From Bacteroidales bacterium UBA4621 (GTDB taxonomy: Bacteria > Bacteroidota > Bacteroidia > Bacteroidales > Paludibacteraceae): a DNA stretch of 8,082 nt. Shown piece after piece: positions 1 through 5,814 of this stretch. Under the pieces are notes generated by a model. The model was given only the letters and a program-made list of their open reading frames with translations, ran no database searches and had not been told where the DNA came from. Made by a program: the position numbers and the translations under genes. The DNA lies in NCBI GenBank assembly GCA_002387325.1, contig DGIN01000058.1:17048-25129 (forward strand), written 5' to 3'. Positions within the stretch are counted from its first letter, which is position 1; every line of letters begins with the position of its first letter.

Positions 1-202
1 TTCAGCATACTATGCCGAGAGTATAACGGGTGTTTACTCTGCCATCGGCACCAACTCTCCGCTGTGGATGCAACGGCCTGGACAAGTCGGAATACGCCAT
101 TCCGGAGATGTGAACGCCACGTCCGCGGTCGGTTTGATACAAACCGAGTGGATTTTGCTGTGCTTATGGAGACAACGCATCTCGCGTCGTTATCGGCTAT
201 AG
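1..202 (+). other. Possible 3' end of an upstream gene (weak)
   Basis: Frame 2 is open from the window edge to a TAG at 200-202. Its first 22 residues (bases 2-67, beginning SAYYAESITGVYSAIG) read like ordinary protein with unremarkable codons. After about base 68 the same frame becomes tryptophan- and arginine-rich and less protein-like, while frame 3 gives a plausible end (CNGLDKSEYAIPEM, stop at 108-110). This could be the C-terminus of an upstream gene ending at 202, or a gene that switches frame near base 60-70 and ends at 110. Frame 1 is also open to 396 but reads as low-quality protein and runs through the promoter at 256-287. I recognise no family here. From 203 to 255 I see nothing. 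Confidence 0.22.
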
Positions 203-255
203 CCGCCCCTTGTTATCCTGTATCGGGAAAACGTCCTGGAATTTTCGCATTTTTG

Positions 256-287
256 TTTGCATATATGCGGAAAAATATGTACTTTTG
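256..287 (+). promoter_or_regulatory. Bacteroidetes-type promoter for the GH3 operon
   Basis: TTTG at 256-259 is followed after 20 bases by TACTTTTG at 280-287. This matches the primary-sigma consensus of Bacteroidetes, TTTG (-33) and TAnnTTTG (-7), at the usual 19-21 base spacing. Transcription would begin near 294, leaving a leader of about 110 bases before the ATG at 404. The leader contains a small stem-loop candidate, GCTG-CAA-CAGC near 354-364. The promoter also helps fix the gene start: the longer reading frame would begin with TTG at 257, inside the -33 box and upstream of the likely start of transcription. Confidence 0.75.
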
Positions 288-403
288 CGCTGGTTTTGCT
301 GAAAACGGGGTGCGTTTATTGGGTATCGGACTATTCGACAGACCTGTTATCTCTGCTGCAACAGCCTCGCAGGCAGGTGCAGCGGGATGTGATTGAAACC
401 ATT

Positions 404-2290
404 ATGAAAAAGAAACCATACTTAGACAACCACGGTAAGGCACTCCCTTATCCTTGGTTAATCAACACAATGTTGTGTTTGGTGGGCGGAAGCCAGATGT
501 TGCGGCTGCGGTTTTGGAGCAGGCATCCGCACCACGCTGCGGAAAGGACATTGCGCGATATCCTGACCATCTCGCGCAATACCGTTTACGGCAAAGAACA
601 TCATTTCGATATTATCCTCTCTGCCACCAATGCCGACGACCTGTTCAGGCTCTATCGACAATATGTACCGGTAAACGACAGTTTCGAAACATTGCGCCCT
701 TACGTGGAACGCTGCAAACACGGCGAGGAAAATATCCTTTTTCCCGGTAAACCGGATATGTACGCCACCACATCGGGGACTACCAGTGAACCTAAGTGGA
801 TTCCGATGACGCACAAGTACCTCAAAGACGTGTACGGCAAGATGTCCCATATATGGACGTGGAACTTTGTCAAACACCGCAACCGTATCTTTGGCGGGCA
901 TATATTCCCCATTGTGGGAAAGGAGGTGGAGGGGTATGCACCCGACGGCACATTGTTCGGCTCGGTGAGCGGTGTTTTGGTACGCGATATACCTCCTATT
1001 ATAAAGAAACATTATGTGGCTCCCGCCTCTGTGATGTCAATTGCCGACTACAACGCACGCAACTATACGCTGATGCGTCTGGCTATGCAGCACCGTGATG
1101 TAACGCTTTGGGCGACCGCCAACCCGTCAACTATACTCGAACTGATGCGCACCGTGGACGAACATGCCAATGAACTGATAGAGGACATCGGACGCGGCTC
1201 CCTGAGTTACGATTTCGACATATCGCCCCATATCCGAGAGGAACTGCAGCCCTATATGTCGCCACGCCCCGAGCGTGCGGAGGAACTCCGCCAAATATTG
1301 CGCGAAAAAGGCAGACTGCTGCCAAAAGACTACTGGCCGTGGCTGCAATACCTCAGTACATGGAAATGCGGCAACACGAAAATCTATATGAACAAGTATA
1401 TGGACGCTTTCGACTGGGACAAAACCTACTACCAGGAACTGGGCTATATCGCCACCGAATGCCGTTTCGGCTTCGCACTCGACGACACCAACGAATCCGT
1501 ACTTTTCCCGCAGTTCCACTACTACGAGTTCGTGGAGGAAAGCGAACTCGATTCCCCTGACAAACATTTCCTGCAACTGGACGAACTGCAGCAAGGCAAA
1601 CGCTATTGCGCTTATGTTACCACCTATTCGGGACTGTACCGCTACAATATGAACGACCTCGTCGAGGTGGGCGGCAGATACTACAACACCCCCACCGTAC
1701 ACATGGTGTCGAAAGTCAACGGTATAGTCTCTATGACAGGCGAAAAACTCTATGAACCGCAGTTTATCCAGGCCGTCCACGAGGCGGAAGAGGAGACAGG
1801 TATCAAAACCAAGTTCTTCGTCGGCTTCGCCGATGTCAAAGAGTCGCTCTACCATTTCTATTACGAGTTCGAAGACGAGAACATAGGGCAGAAAGAGGCG
1901 GACGAGTTCACCAAAGTGGTGGACAAACACCTCCAAGCCATCAATATCGAATACGAGTCCAAGCGGGCTTCGTTCCGCCTCCACGCACCACAGGCGCATA
2001 TCCTCCTCAATAATGCGTATGCACGCTTCAAGGCGGCTTGCCTGAGAGACGGCTTCCGGGACGGTCAGTTCAAGTTCAACCTCCTGATGCAGGACGAGAA
2101 ACGACGCAACAAGTTCAGCCTCATCGAGCGTCTCGAAACCGGTATGGACCGTGTGGCATCCTCCATCATCGAGCAGGCGAACATCATCGACAACCGTATG
2201 GAACAACGCCGTATAGAGAGAGAAAAACGTGCCATTGCACGCAAAAACCGCCGGCAGGAACGGCAATCCAAACACAAGGAAAGGAAATAG
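404..2290 (+). CDS. GH3-family acyl-adenylating enzyme (acyl-acid amido synthetase-like)
   Basis: A 628-residue soluble protein of the GH3 family, a branch of the adenylate-forming enzymes. Plant members join an acyl acid to an amino acid through an acyl-AMP intermediate; bacterial members are mostly uncharacterised. Visible motifs are the ATP phosphate loop TSGTTSEPK (residues 123-131), the ATECRFG block (350-356) matching the acyl-adenylate motif, GLYRYNMNDLV (410-420), and GEK (446-448) in the hinge to the C-terminal lid domain (about 450-580). The start is ATG 404, giving MKKKPYLDNH, downstream of the promoter; an in-frame TTG at 257 would add 49 residues but lies in the promoter. From memory, the commoner Bacteroides GH3 proteins are about 500 residues, so this is a longer, divergent branch. 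Residues 598-628 form a very basic tail rich in Arg, Lys and Glu. The next gene starts 10 bases after the stop, so the two are almost certainly cotranscribed. The family call is firm; the substrate is unknown. Confidence 0.88.
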   Translation: MKKKPYLDNHGKALPYPWLINTMLCLVGGSQMLRLRFWSRHPHHAAERTLRDILTISRNTVYGKEHHFDIILSATNADDLFRLYRQYVPVNDSFETLRPYVERCKHGEENILFPGKPDMYATTSGTTSEPKWIPMTHKYLKDVYGKMSHIWTWNFVKHRNRIFGGHIFPIVGKEVEGYAPDGTLFGSVSGVLVRDIPPIIKKHYVAPASVMSIADYNARNYTLMRLAMQHRDVTLWATANPSTILELMRTVDEHANELIEDIGRGSLSYDFDISPHIREELQPYMSPRPERAEELRQILREKGRLLPKDYWPWLQYLSTWKCGNTKIYMNKYMDAFDWDKTYYQELGYIATECRFGFALDDTNESVLFPQFHYYEFVEESELDSPDKHFLQLDELQQGKRYCAYVTTYSGLYRYNMNDLVEVGGRYYNTPTVHMVSKVNGIVSMTGEKLYEPQFIQAVHEAEEETGIKTKFFVGFADVKESLYHFYYEFEDENIGQKEADEFTKVVDKHLQAINIEYESKRASFRLHAPQAHILLNNAYARFKAACLRDGFRDGQFKFNLLMQDEKRRNKFSLIERLETGMDRVASSIIEQANIIDNRMEQRRIEREKRAIARKNRRQERQSKHKERK

Positions 2291-2300
2291 CCATCCGCCT

Positions 2301-2924
2301 ATGACCCACAATGTACTATCTGCTGTCTCTGCTGACACGCAAGCAGTGATTCTGGACTTGGATGGCACACTCTACAACAAACGCCGTCTGCCGGCTTGTC
2401 TTATTGCCCGCAATCTCTTCTGGCTGCCCCTCCTTTGGGCAGAGAGAAAAACACGCCGCGCTATGCAAGGCGTGTTCCTCGGCTCCAAAGAGGCTTTCTA
2501 CAACGAGTTTTTCCGCCGTATGGCACAGGGACGTTCTTTCACACCCGCTATGGCGAGGTGGTGGTATTTCCGGAGGTATATGCCTTCTATGGTGGCTGCT
2601 TTGAAGTGCCGGTTCCGACCGCAACCATGGCTCGGAGGCTTTCTGACTGAATGTCGCAAACGCCATCTGCGCATAGTGGTCTATTCCGACTATGGCTTTG
2701 TGGACGAGAAACTGATGGCTCTCGGACTCCACGCGGATATGTTCGAGTTTGTTGTATCCGCACCCTCGTTGGGAGGACTCAAACCCTCCAAAGAGTGTGC
2801 GATGGAGGTCTGCAGACGGCTGAATATTCCACCCGCTAATTGCCTCTTTATCGGAGACAGGGATGACACCGACGGTGCCTCCGCACGAGCCATCGGTGCC
2901 CGTTTCTATCTGGTAAAGGCATAA
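2301..2924 (+). CDS. HAD-superfamily hydrolase (probable small-molecule phosphatase)
   Basis: A 207-residue cytoplasmic protein with all four HAD motifs: DLDGT (residues 19-23, nucleophile D19 and acid/base D21), the motif II serine in VVYSD (S129), the motif III lysine in GLKPS (K161), and IGDRDDTDG (184-192) with acidic residues D186, D188, D189 and D191 for Mg2+. These are the residues expected of an active phosphatase acting through a phospho-aspartate intermediate. A helical cap of about 80 residues lies between motifs I and II (roughly 30-110), as in C1-cap HAD-IA enzymes; it is rich in Arg, Trp and aromatic residues. The ATG at 2301 is 10 bases after the GH3 stop. An upstream in-frame start at 2229 would overlap GH3 and adds residues that do not look like HAD, so 2301 is preferred. 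Tight coupling suggests it acts on a phosphorylated intermediate of the same pathway, but this is inference. Confidence 0.87.
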   Translation: MTHNVLSAVSADTQAVILDLDGTLYNKRRLPACLIARNLFWLPLLWAERKTRRAMQGVFLGSKEAFYNEFFRRMAQGRSFTPAMARWWYFRRYMPSMVAALKCRFRPQPWLGGFLTECRKRHLRIVVYSDYGFVDEKLMALGLHADMFEFVVSAPSLGGLKPSKECAMEVCRRLNIPPANCLFIGDRDDTDGASARAIGARFYLVKA

Positions 2925-2941
2925 TATCTAAATATTAATAA

Positions 2942-2972
2942 TTGTGCATTGTGCATTATGCATTGTGCATTG
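2942..2972 (+). repeat. 7-base tandem repeat, TTGTGCA type, 4.4 copies
   Basis: Units TTGTGCA (2942-2948), TTGTGCA (2949-2955), TTATGCA (2956-2962) and TTGTGCA (2963-2969), then a partial TTG. It starts 18 bases after the HAD stop codon, and the units differ by a single base. It forms the first third of a 151-base spacer made almost entirely of short repeats. No terminator or promoter is visible in it. Confidence 0.9.
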
Positions 2973-2985
2973 AAAAAGTAAGGTG

Positions 2986-3018
2986 GATGCTTATAGAATG
3001 TTTATAGGATGCTTATAG
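2986..3018 (+). repeat. 11-base tandem repeat, GATGCTTATAG type, 3 copies
   Basis: Units GATGCTTATAG (2986-2996), AATGTTTATAG (2997-3007) and GATGCTTATAG (3008-3018), followed by a decayed GATAGGCGGATG. Units 1 and 3 are identical and unit 2 has two changes. The period is about one turn of the DNA helix. The array lies between the two 7-base arrays of the same spacer. Confidence 0.88.
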
Positions 3019-3040
3019 GATAGGCGGATGTTCTATATAT

Positions 3041-3068
3041 GTTAATTGCTAATTGTTAATTATTAATT
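3041..3068 (+). repeat. 7-base tandem repeat, GTTAATT type, 4 copies
   Basis: Units GTTAATT (3041-3047), GCTAATT (3048-3054), GTTAATT (3055-3061) and ATTAATT (3062-3068). The array ends 7 bases before the ATG at 3076, so it occupies the ribosome-loading region of the acyltransferase gene. A change in copy number would alter the leader by whole 7-base steps. Confidence 0.88.
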
Positions 3069-3075
3069 GCGAAAA

Positions 3076-3933
3076 ATGAATAAACGTTACGCCGAAATGC
3101 AGGTTGAGCCGGGTGTGTATATCCCCGATGTGGGCATCAACTACCCTGAGGACGACCCCTATGCTCGTCTATACAGACCCGTATATGACCGCAAGGTGGT
3201 GGTGGATGCCAACTACCCCTACCTCAACGAATCGTTTAAGTATCGTTTCCTGAATTGGTTTATGTGGGGACTGCTGCTCAAAGTCGGTTTGGGCATCAAA
3301 CTGCGGGTGCAGATGGGCTTGCGCTTCAAAGGGCGTGACAACTTGAAGAAATACAAAGACGTACTTTCCGGCGGGGCGATCACCATTGCCAACCACTGCT
3401 ACCGTCTCGACTGCCCGTGTGTGTTGCTCGCGGTTCACGCCAGGCACACCACACGTATCCCGATGTATGCACCCAATTTCTCCACCAAGGACAATTTCTT
3501 TCTCAATATAGTCGGCGGTATCCCTATCCCGCCGCACGAGGCGGGTATCACTGCCTTAAAGAAGTTTAACGCCGCTTTTGACGAGTTCCACCGGCGAGGC
3601 TGGTGGTTCCACATCTTCCCCGAAGCGGCACGCTGGGACTTCTATAAGCCGCTCCGCCCGTTCCAAAAAGGGGCTTTCGCCATGTCCTACAAGTACGATA
3701 TGCCACTCCTGCCATGTGTCATCACCTATCGCGAGCGCACGGGTATCTACCGCCTCTTTGGCAAGAAATCGCTGCCCCTGTTGCAGGTGGAGATAGGCGA
3801 ACCCATCCTGCCTGACCGCAACAACCCGCGCGGTATGGAGGTGGAGCGTCTCCGCACCCTCGCCCACCACACAATGGAGCGTATGGCGGGTATCACGCAC
3901 AACAGTTGGGCGGTCAGCCCCGAGCAGGAATAG
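3076..3933 (+). CDS. PlsC-like lysophospholipid/glycerolipid acyltransferase
   Basis: A 285-residue member of the 1-acyl-sn-glycerol-3-phosphate acyltransferase (LPLAT) superfamily, whose members move an acyl group from acyl-CoA or acyl-ACP to a lipid hydroxyl at the inner face of the membrane. Block I is NHCYRLD (residues 106-112), keeping the HX4D pair H107 and D112. Block II is GGIPIPP (147-153). Block III is FPEAARWD (181-188), where the usual form is FPEGTRS. Block IV is LPCVITY (212-218). Residues 58-80 are hydrophobic and may sit in the membrane. About 85 residues precede the GRDNL segment, a fairly long N-terminal region. The start is ATG 3076; a TTG at 3067 would add only three residues. 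The gene follows HAD after a repeat-filled 151-base gap with no clear promoter. The fold is certain, but the acceptor lipid is not: it could make phosphatidic acid or acylate another lipid. Confidence 0.87.
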   Translation: MNKRYAEMQVEPGVYIPDVGINYPEDDPYARLYRPVYDRKVVVDANYPYLNESFKYRFLNWFMWGLLLKVGLGIKLRVQMGLRFKGRDNLKKYKDVLSGGAITIANHCYRLDCPCVLLAVHARHTTRIPMYAPNFSTKDNFFLNIVGGIPIPPHEAGITALKKFNAAFDEFHRRGWWFHIFPEAARWDFYKPLRPFQKGAFAMSYKYDMPLLPCVITYRERTGIYRLFGKKSLPLLQVEIGEPILPDRNNPRGMEVERLRTLAHHTMERMAGITHNSWAVSPEQE

Positions 3934-3971
3934 GAGTTTGTAGTATCAATTTACAAATTCTCTAATTTGCG

Positions 3972-3987
3972 CATTTACACATTTACA
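3972..3987 (+). repeat. 8-base tandem repeat CATTTACA, 2 copies, within an AT-rich spacer
   Basis: CATTTACA occurs at 3972-3979 and 3980-3987, and a related AATTTACAAATT lies at 3948-3959. Together they fill most of the 62-base gap between the acyltransferase and transporter genes, ending 8 bases before the ATG at 3996. It is the third spacer-filling repeat family on this strand. Confidence 0.7.
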
Positions 3988-3995
3988 AATTGAAT

Positions 3996-4922
3996 ATGCC
4001 CCGTCTCCTCCCCTATATTGCTGTCCTTATTTCGATGCTCATCTGGTCGGCTGCTGGTATTGCCATCAAGGAAGCCCTTGTGGTGCTGCCGCCTATGACA
4101 ATGATTGTCATTCGCTTTACGCTGGCTGTACTGCTGATGCTTATAATCGGTCTCTGTGCACGCAAAAGTAAAATGCTCCGTTTGCAGCGGGTGGACAGGA
4201 AAGACCTGCCACTTTTTATCTTGGGCGGTATCTTCCAGCCGTTTCTCTACTATATATTGGAAACATTCAGTTACGATGCACTTTCCTCGCCCACTATCGC
4301 CGAAGCACTGCTCTCTACCAGTCCCGTTTTGGCACCGTTCTTTGCCGCTGCTCTCTTGCGCGAGCGCGTTACACGGCACAATATCTTCGGTATCCTCCTC
4401 TCCACCGCCGGTATGCTACTGCTGGTGCTTGTGGGGGCGTCCGATTTCAGTATCGGCAACCCGTGGGGCATAGCCTTCGCCTTTGCTGCCGTCTCCGCTG
4501 CTGTACTATATACGATTGTCCTGCGCCGTATTCCTGCCAAATACAATCCGCTCACTGCCGTTTTCTACGTGCAACTGACCGCCCTTCTTTTGTTCTACCC
4601 CCTTTGCGGCTTCACCGACGGTCTTTCGGGTTTTGCTCGTTTTGCCGATGTGGATACGGTGCAACTCTGGCGTTCTCTGGCGGCGGTCGGCTATCTGGCA
4701 ATCGGGGCGTCCGTCATTGCTTTTATATGTTTCTGCTATACCGTCCGTGTCATCGGCGTTACCCGCACCAATGCTTTCAACAACGTCCGCCCCGCCTTTA
4801 CGGCAATCTGGATGCTCCTTTTCTTCGGCGAGCAACTTCCTTGGGCTAAATGGCTCGGCATCCTCCTCATCATCCTCGGTCTCTTCGTCTGCCAAAAGCA
4901 ACCCGCCCCTACACATAAATAG
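3996..4922 (+). CDS. DMT superfamily transporter with two EamA domains
   Basis: A 308-residue inner-membrane protein of the drug/metabolite transporter superfamily, with about ten hydrophobic helices near residues 7-25, 36-54, 72-90, 100-121, 128-147, 156-175, 186-203, 227-248, 262-278 and 284-300. It splits into two EamA repeats, about 6-146 and 156-299. The N-terminal half has the family-typical IWSAAGIAIKEAL and VIRF segments; each half ends in a helix preceded by an ERVT- or GEQLPWAKWLGI-type segment, as usual for EamA proteins. The length is standard. EamA carriers export or import amino acids, nucleotides, sugars or other metabolites, and the substrate cannot be read from sequence. The start is ATG 3996, not the TTG at 3990. 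It is on the same strand as the lipid genes, 62 bases behind the acyltransferase, and may export a pathway product or simply be a neighbour. No clear terminator follows it. Confidence 0.92.
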   Translation: MPRLLPYIAVLISMLIWSAAGIAIKEALVVLPPMTMIVIRFTLAVLLMLIIGLCARKSKMLRLQRVDRKDLPLFILGGIFQPFLYYILETFSYDALSSPTIAEALLSTSPVLAPFFAAALLRERVTRHNIFGILLSTAGMLLLVLVGASDFSIGNPWGIAFAFAAVSAAVLYTIVLRRIPAKYNPLTAVFYVQLTALLLFYPLCGFTDGLSGFARFADVDTVQLWRSLAAVGYLAIGASVIAFICFCYTVRVIGVTRTNAFNNVRPAFTAIWMLLFFGEQLPWAKWLGILLIILGLFVCQKQPAPTHK

Positions 4923-4967
4923 CAGTTGCTACTCTCTTGTAAACGCCGATATACACTGATTGATGTT

Positions 4968-5186
4968 TCAATAAAAGGGCTGCCCCAAGCGGAAGTAGAG
5001 GTACCATGCATAGTTCGGGTCGTTGTCGCGGAGCGATAACGACCGGTAGTTGCCGTAGCCTTCGGGCGTGATGGCACCGATGTTGTATGCTGCCCATCTG
5101 ATGCCGCTTGGCAGACCGAGGTCCATCCACGTATGCCCGTTCTCTTCACCAATAAGACAAATGTTCTCCGTTTTGTTATTATTTGT
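4968..5186 (-). pseudogene. Remnant of a Fibrobacter-type major paralogous domain protein (TIGR02145-like), internally deleted
   Basis: Read on the minus strand, an open frame of about 72 codons runs from just after a stop at 5187-5189 to TGA at 4968-4970. It contains GHTWMDLGLPSGIRWAAYNI (bases 5076-5135), close to the opening GHEYVDLGLPSGTLWATCNVG of the Fibrobacter succinogenes major paralogous domain, common in surface proteins of Bacteroidales. About 14 residues later it reads NDPNYAWYLYF, which resembles the end of the same domain (typically ...NPNYAWYLYFNSG). Intact domains have roughly 100 or more residues between these parts, so the middle seems to have been lost and the two ends joined near GYGNYRSLSL. 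There is no good start codon; the only internal ATG (5124-5126) falls within the domain motif. The terminal GQPFY also departs from the family ending. The relation is from memory of family consensus, not a search. Confidence 0.65.
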
Positions 5187-5189
5187 TCA

Positions 5190-5410
5190 CATATAGGTAC
5201 ACAAAAAAAACGCGGACTTCTGTTAAGTCAATCCGATGTTGTGATCCTGAGAAAACCTGTTTTATCGAAATAACATGCAGAAACCCACGCGTGCATATCG
5301 TACAAGCGCATACCTAATACAGATACACGCAAGTGTGGATACACCCGTGAGCATCTACTAATGTCTTGCTATCGAATGATTTTATGAAATTTCTCAGGTT
5401 TCAACAGTCG
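5190..5410. other. Intergenic stretch with no recognisable gene
   Basis: No reading frame in this stretch reads as a known protein on either strand, and I see no TTTG/TAnnTTTG promoter at proper spacing. It contains a poly-A run at 5203-5210, an 8-base palindrome CACGCGTG near 5287, and a short stem GTGT-GGAT-ACAC near 5333. It probably represents decayed sequence upstream of the pseudogene fragment. Confidence 0.5.
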
Positions 5411-5600
5411 AATTGCAAGCGTTAGCAAACGCTTTTGCGTTCAGCGTACTTCTGTGGGAACCACGAAGCAGCCAAACGCTTTTATGTCCACAAAGTCCAG
5501 CCAACCGCTTTCTCGGGACACCGCTGTATCCGTTGCCGAAAGCCCGTCGCGTGGGTTTTGCATTTGCTGGCTGTTTTCATCGTCCGTCAGCGAGACGAGA
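5411..5600. other. Hairpin-rich non-coding stretch, possible structured RNA or decayed repeat element
   Basis: Several small stems lie close together. AACGC at 5428-5432 can pair with GCGTT on its left (5419-5423) or its right (5437-5441), each time with a 4-base loop. CTTC(T)GTGG at 5449-5457 pairs with CCACGAAG at 5461-5468 around a GAA loop, with one bulged base. A 13-base direct repeat, AGCCAAMCGCTTT, occurs at 5470-5482 and 5499-5511. CAGCCA (5498-5503) can pair with TGGCTG (5568-5573). The stretch is richer in G and C than its flanks. A 32-codon frame on the minus strand (5482-5580, ATG to TAA) is too short and unfamiliar to call a gene. I cannot assign it to an RNA family. Confidence 0.35.
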
Positions 5601-5624
5601 TAACCCCTTGGATGGATTTAACGT

Positions 5625-5671
5625 TGCAAAATTACAACAAATCAAATATTTAGTATATGCAAAATTAGAAC
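5625..5671 (-). promoter_or_regulatory. Direct repeat TGCAAAATTASAAC, two minus-strand -7-like boxes
   Basis: TGCAAAATTACAAC (5625-5638) and TGCAAAATTAGAAC (5658-5671) differ at one position and lie exactly 33 bases apart. On the minus strand each contains TAATTTTG, which fits the Bacteroidetes -7 box TAnnTTTG. A TTTG at the required 19-21 base distance is missing for both; the nearest upstream choice for the first box is at 25 bases. They could be weak promoters reading into the hairpin-rich stretch at 5411-5600, binding sites for a regulator, or a relic duplication. Confidence 0.35.
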
Positions 5672-5744
5672 CGCTATTTGAATAATTTAGAATATGCAGG
5701 TGTGAAAAAATACTATGTTGTCAATGAAGTAAAGTGCAGGGTAT

Positions 5745-5792
5745 AAAAAAACCTCTCCGCATAACCGGAGAGGTTGTGCGGAGAGGTTTTTT
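5745..5792. terminator. Bidirectional rho-independent terminator with a duplicated arm
   Basis: ACCTCTCCG (5751-5759) pairs with CGGAGAGGT (5766-5774) around a 6-base loop. The longer ACCTCTCCGCA (5751-5761) also pairs perfectly with TGCGGAGAGGT (5777-5787) around a 15-base loop. A6 (5745-5750) lies on the left and T6 (5787-5792) on the right. On the minus strand the 9-base stem followed directly by T6 is a strong terminator for the foldase gene, whose stop is 23 bases upstream. On the plus strand the 11-base stem abuts T6 and would stop transcription from the operon side. One left arm with two right arms means the two stems exclude each other. Confidence 0.9.
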
Positions 5793-5814
5793 ATTTGCAG
5801 TTGTGCAGTTTTCT

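Noticed and set aside
257..403. A 49-residue N-terminal extension of the GH3 protein from TTG 257.
   Set aside because: The TTG overlaps the -33 promoter box and precedes the probable transcription start; ATG 404 (MKKKPYL) is the natural start.
1127..2368. A 413-codon open frame on the minus strand opposite GH3.
   Set aside because: It mirrors the GH3 coding frame, which carries clear family motifs; the antisense translation is rich in Val, Phe and Leu with no recognisable domain.
2922..2937. Inverted repeat TAATAT-CTAA-ATATTA at the HAD stop codon as a terminator.
   Set aside because: The stem is only A and T and has no T-run after it, so it is unlikely to stop transcription.
2942..3068. 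Short repeats considered as a CRISPR array.
   Set aside because: Units are 7 or 11 bases, directly abutting, with no spacers, and no cas gene is present.
5246..5398. Inverted repeat CCTGAGAAA (5246-5254) and TTTCTCAGG (5390-5398) as the ends of a small MITE-like element.
   Set aside because: By rough estimate about one 9-base inverted match is expected by chance in a gap of this size, and there is no target-site duplication at the flanks.
5413..5685. A 90-codon plus-strand frame and a 32-codon minus-strand frame (5482-5580) in the converging gap.
   Set aside because: Neither matches a family I know, the first lacks a promoter and an ATG start, and the stretch looks more like structured or decayed non-coding DNA.
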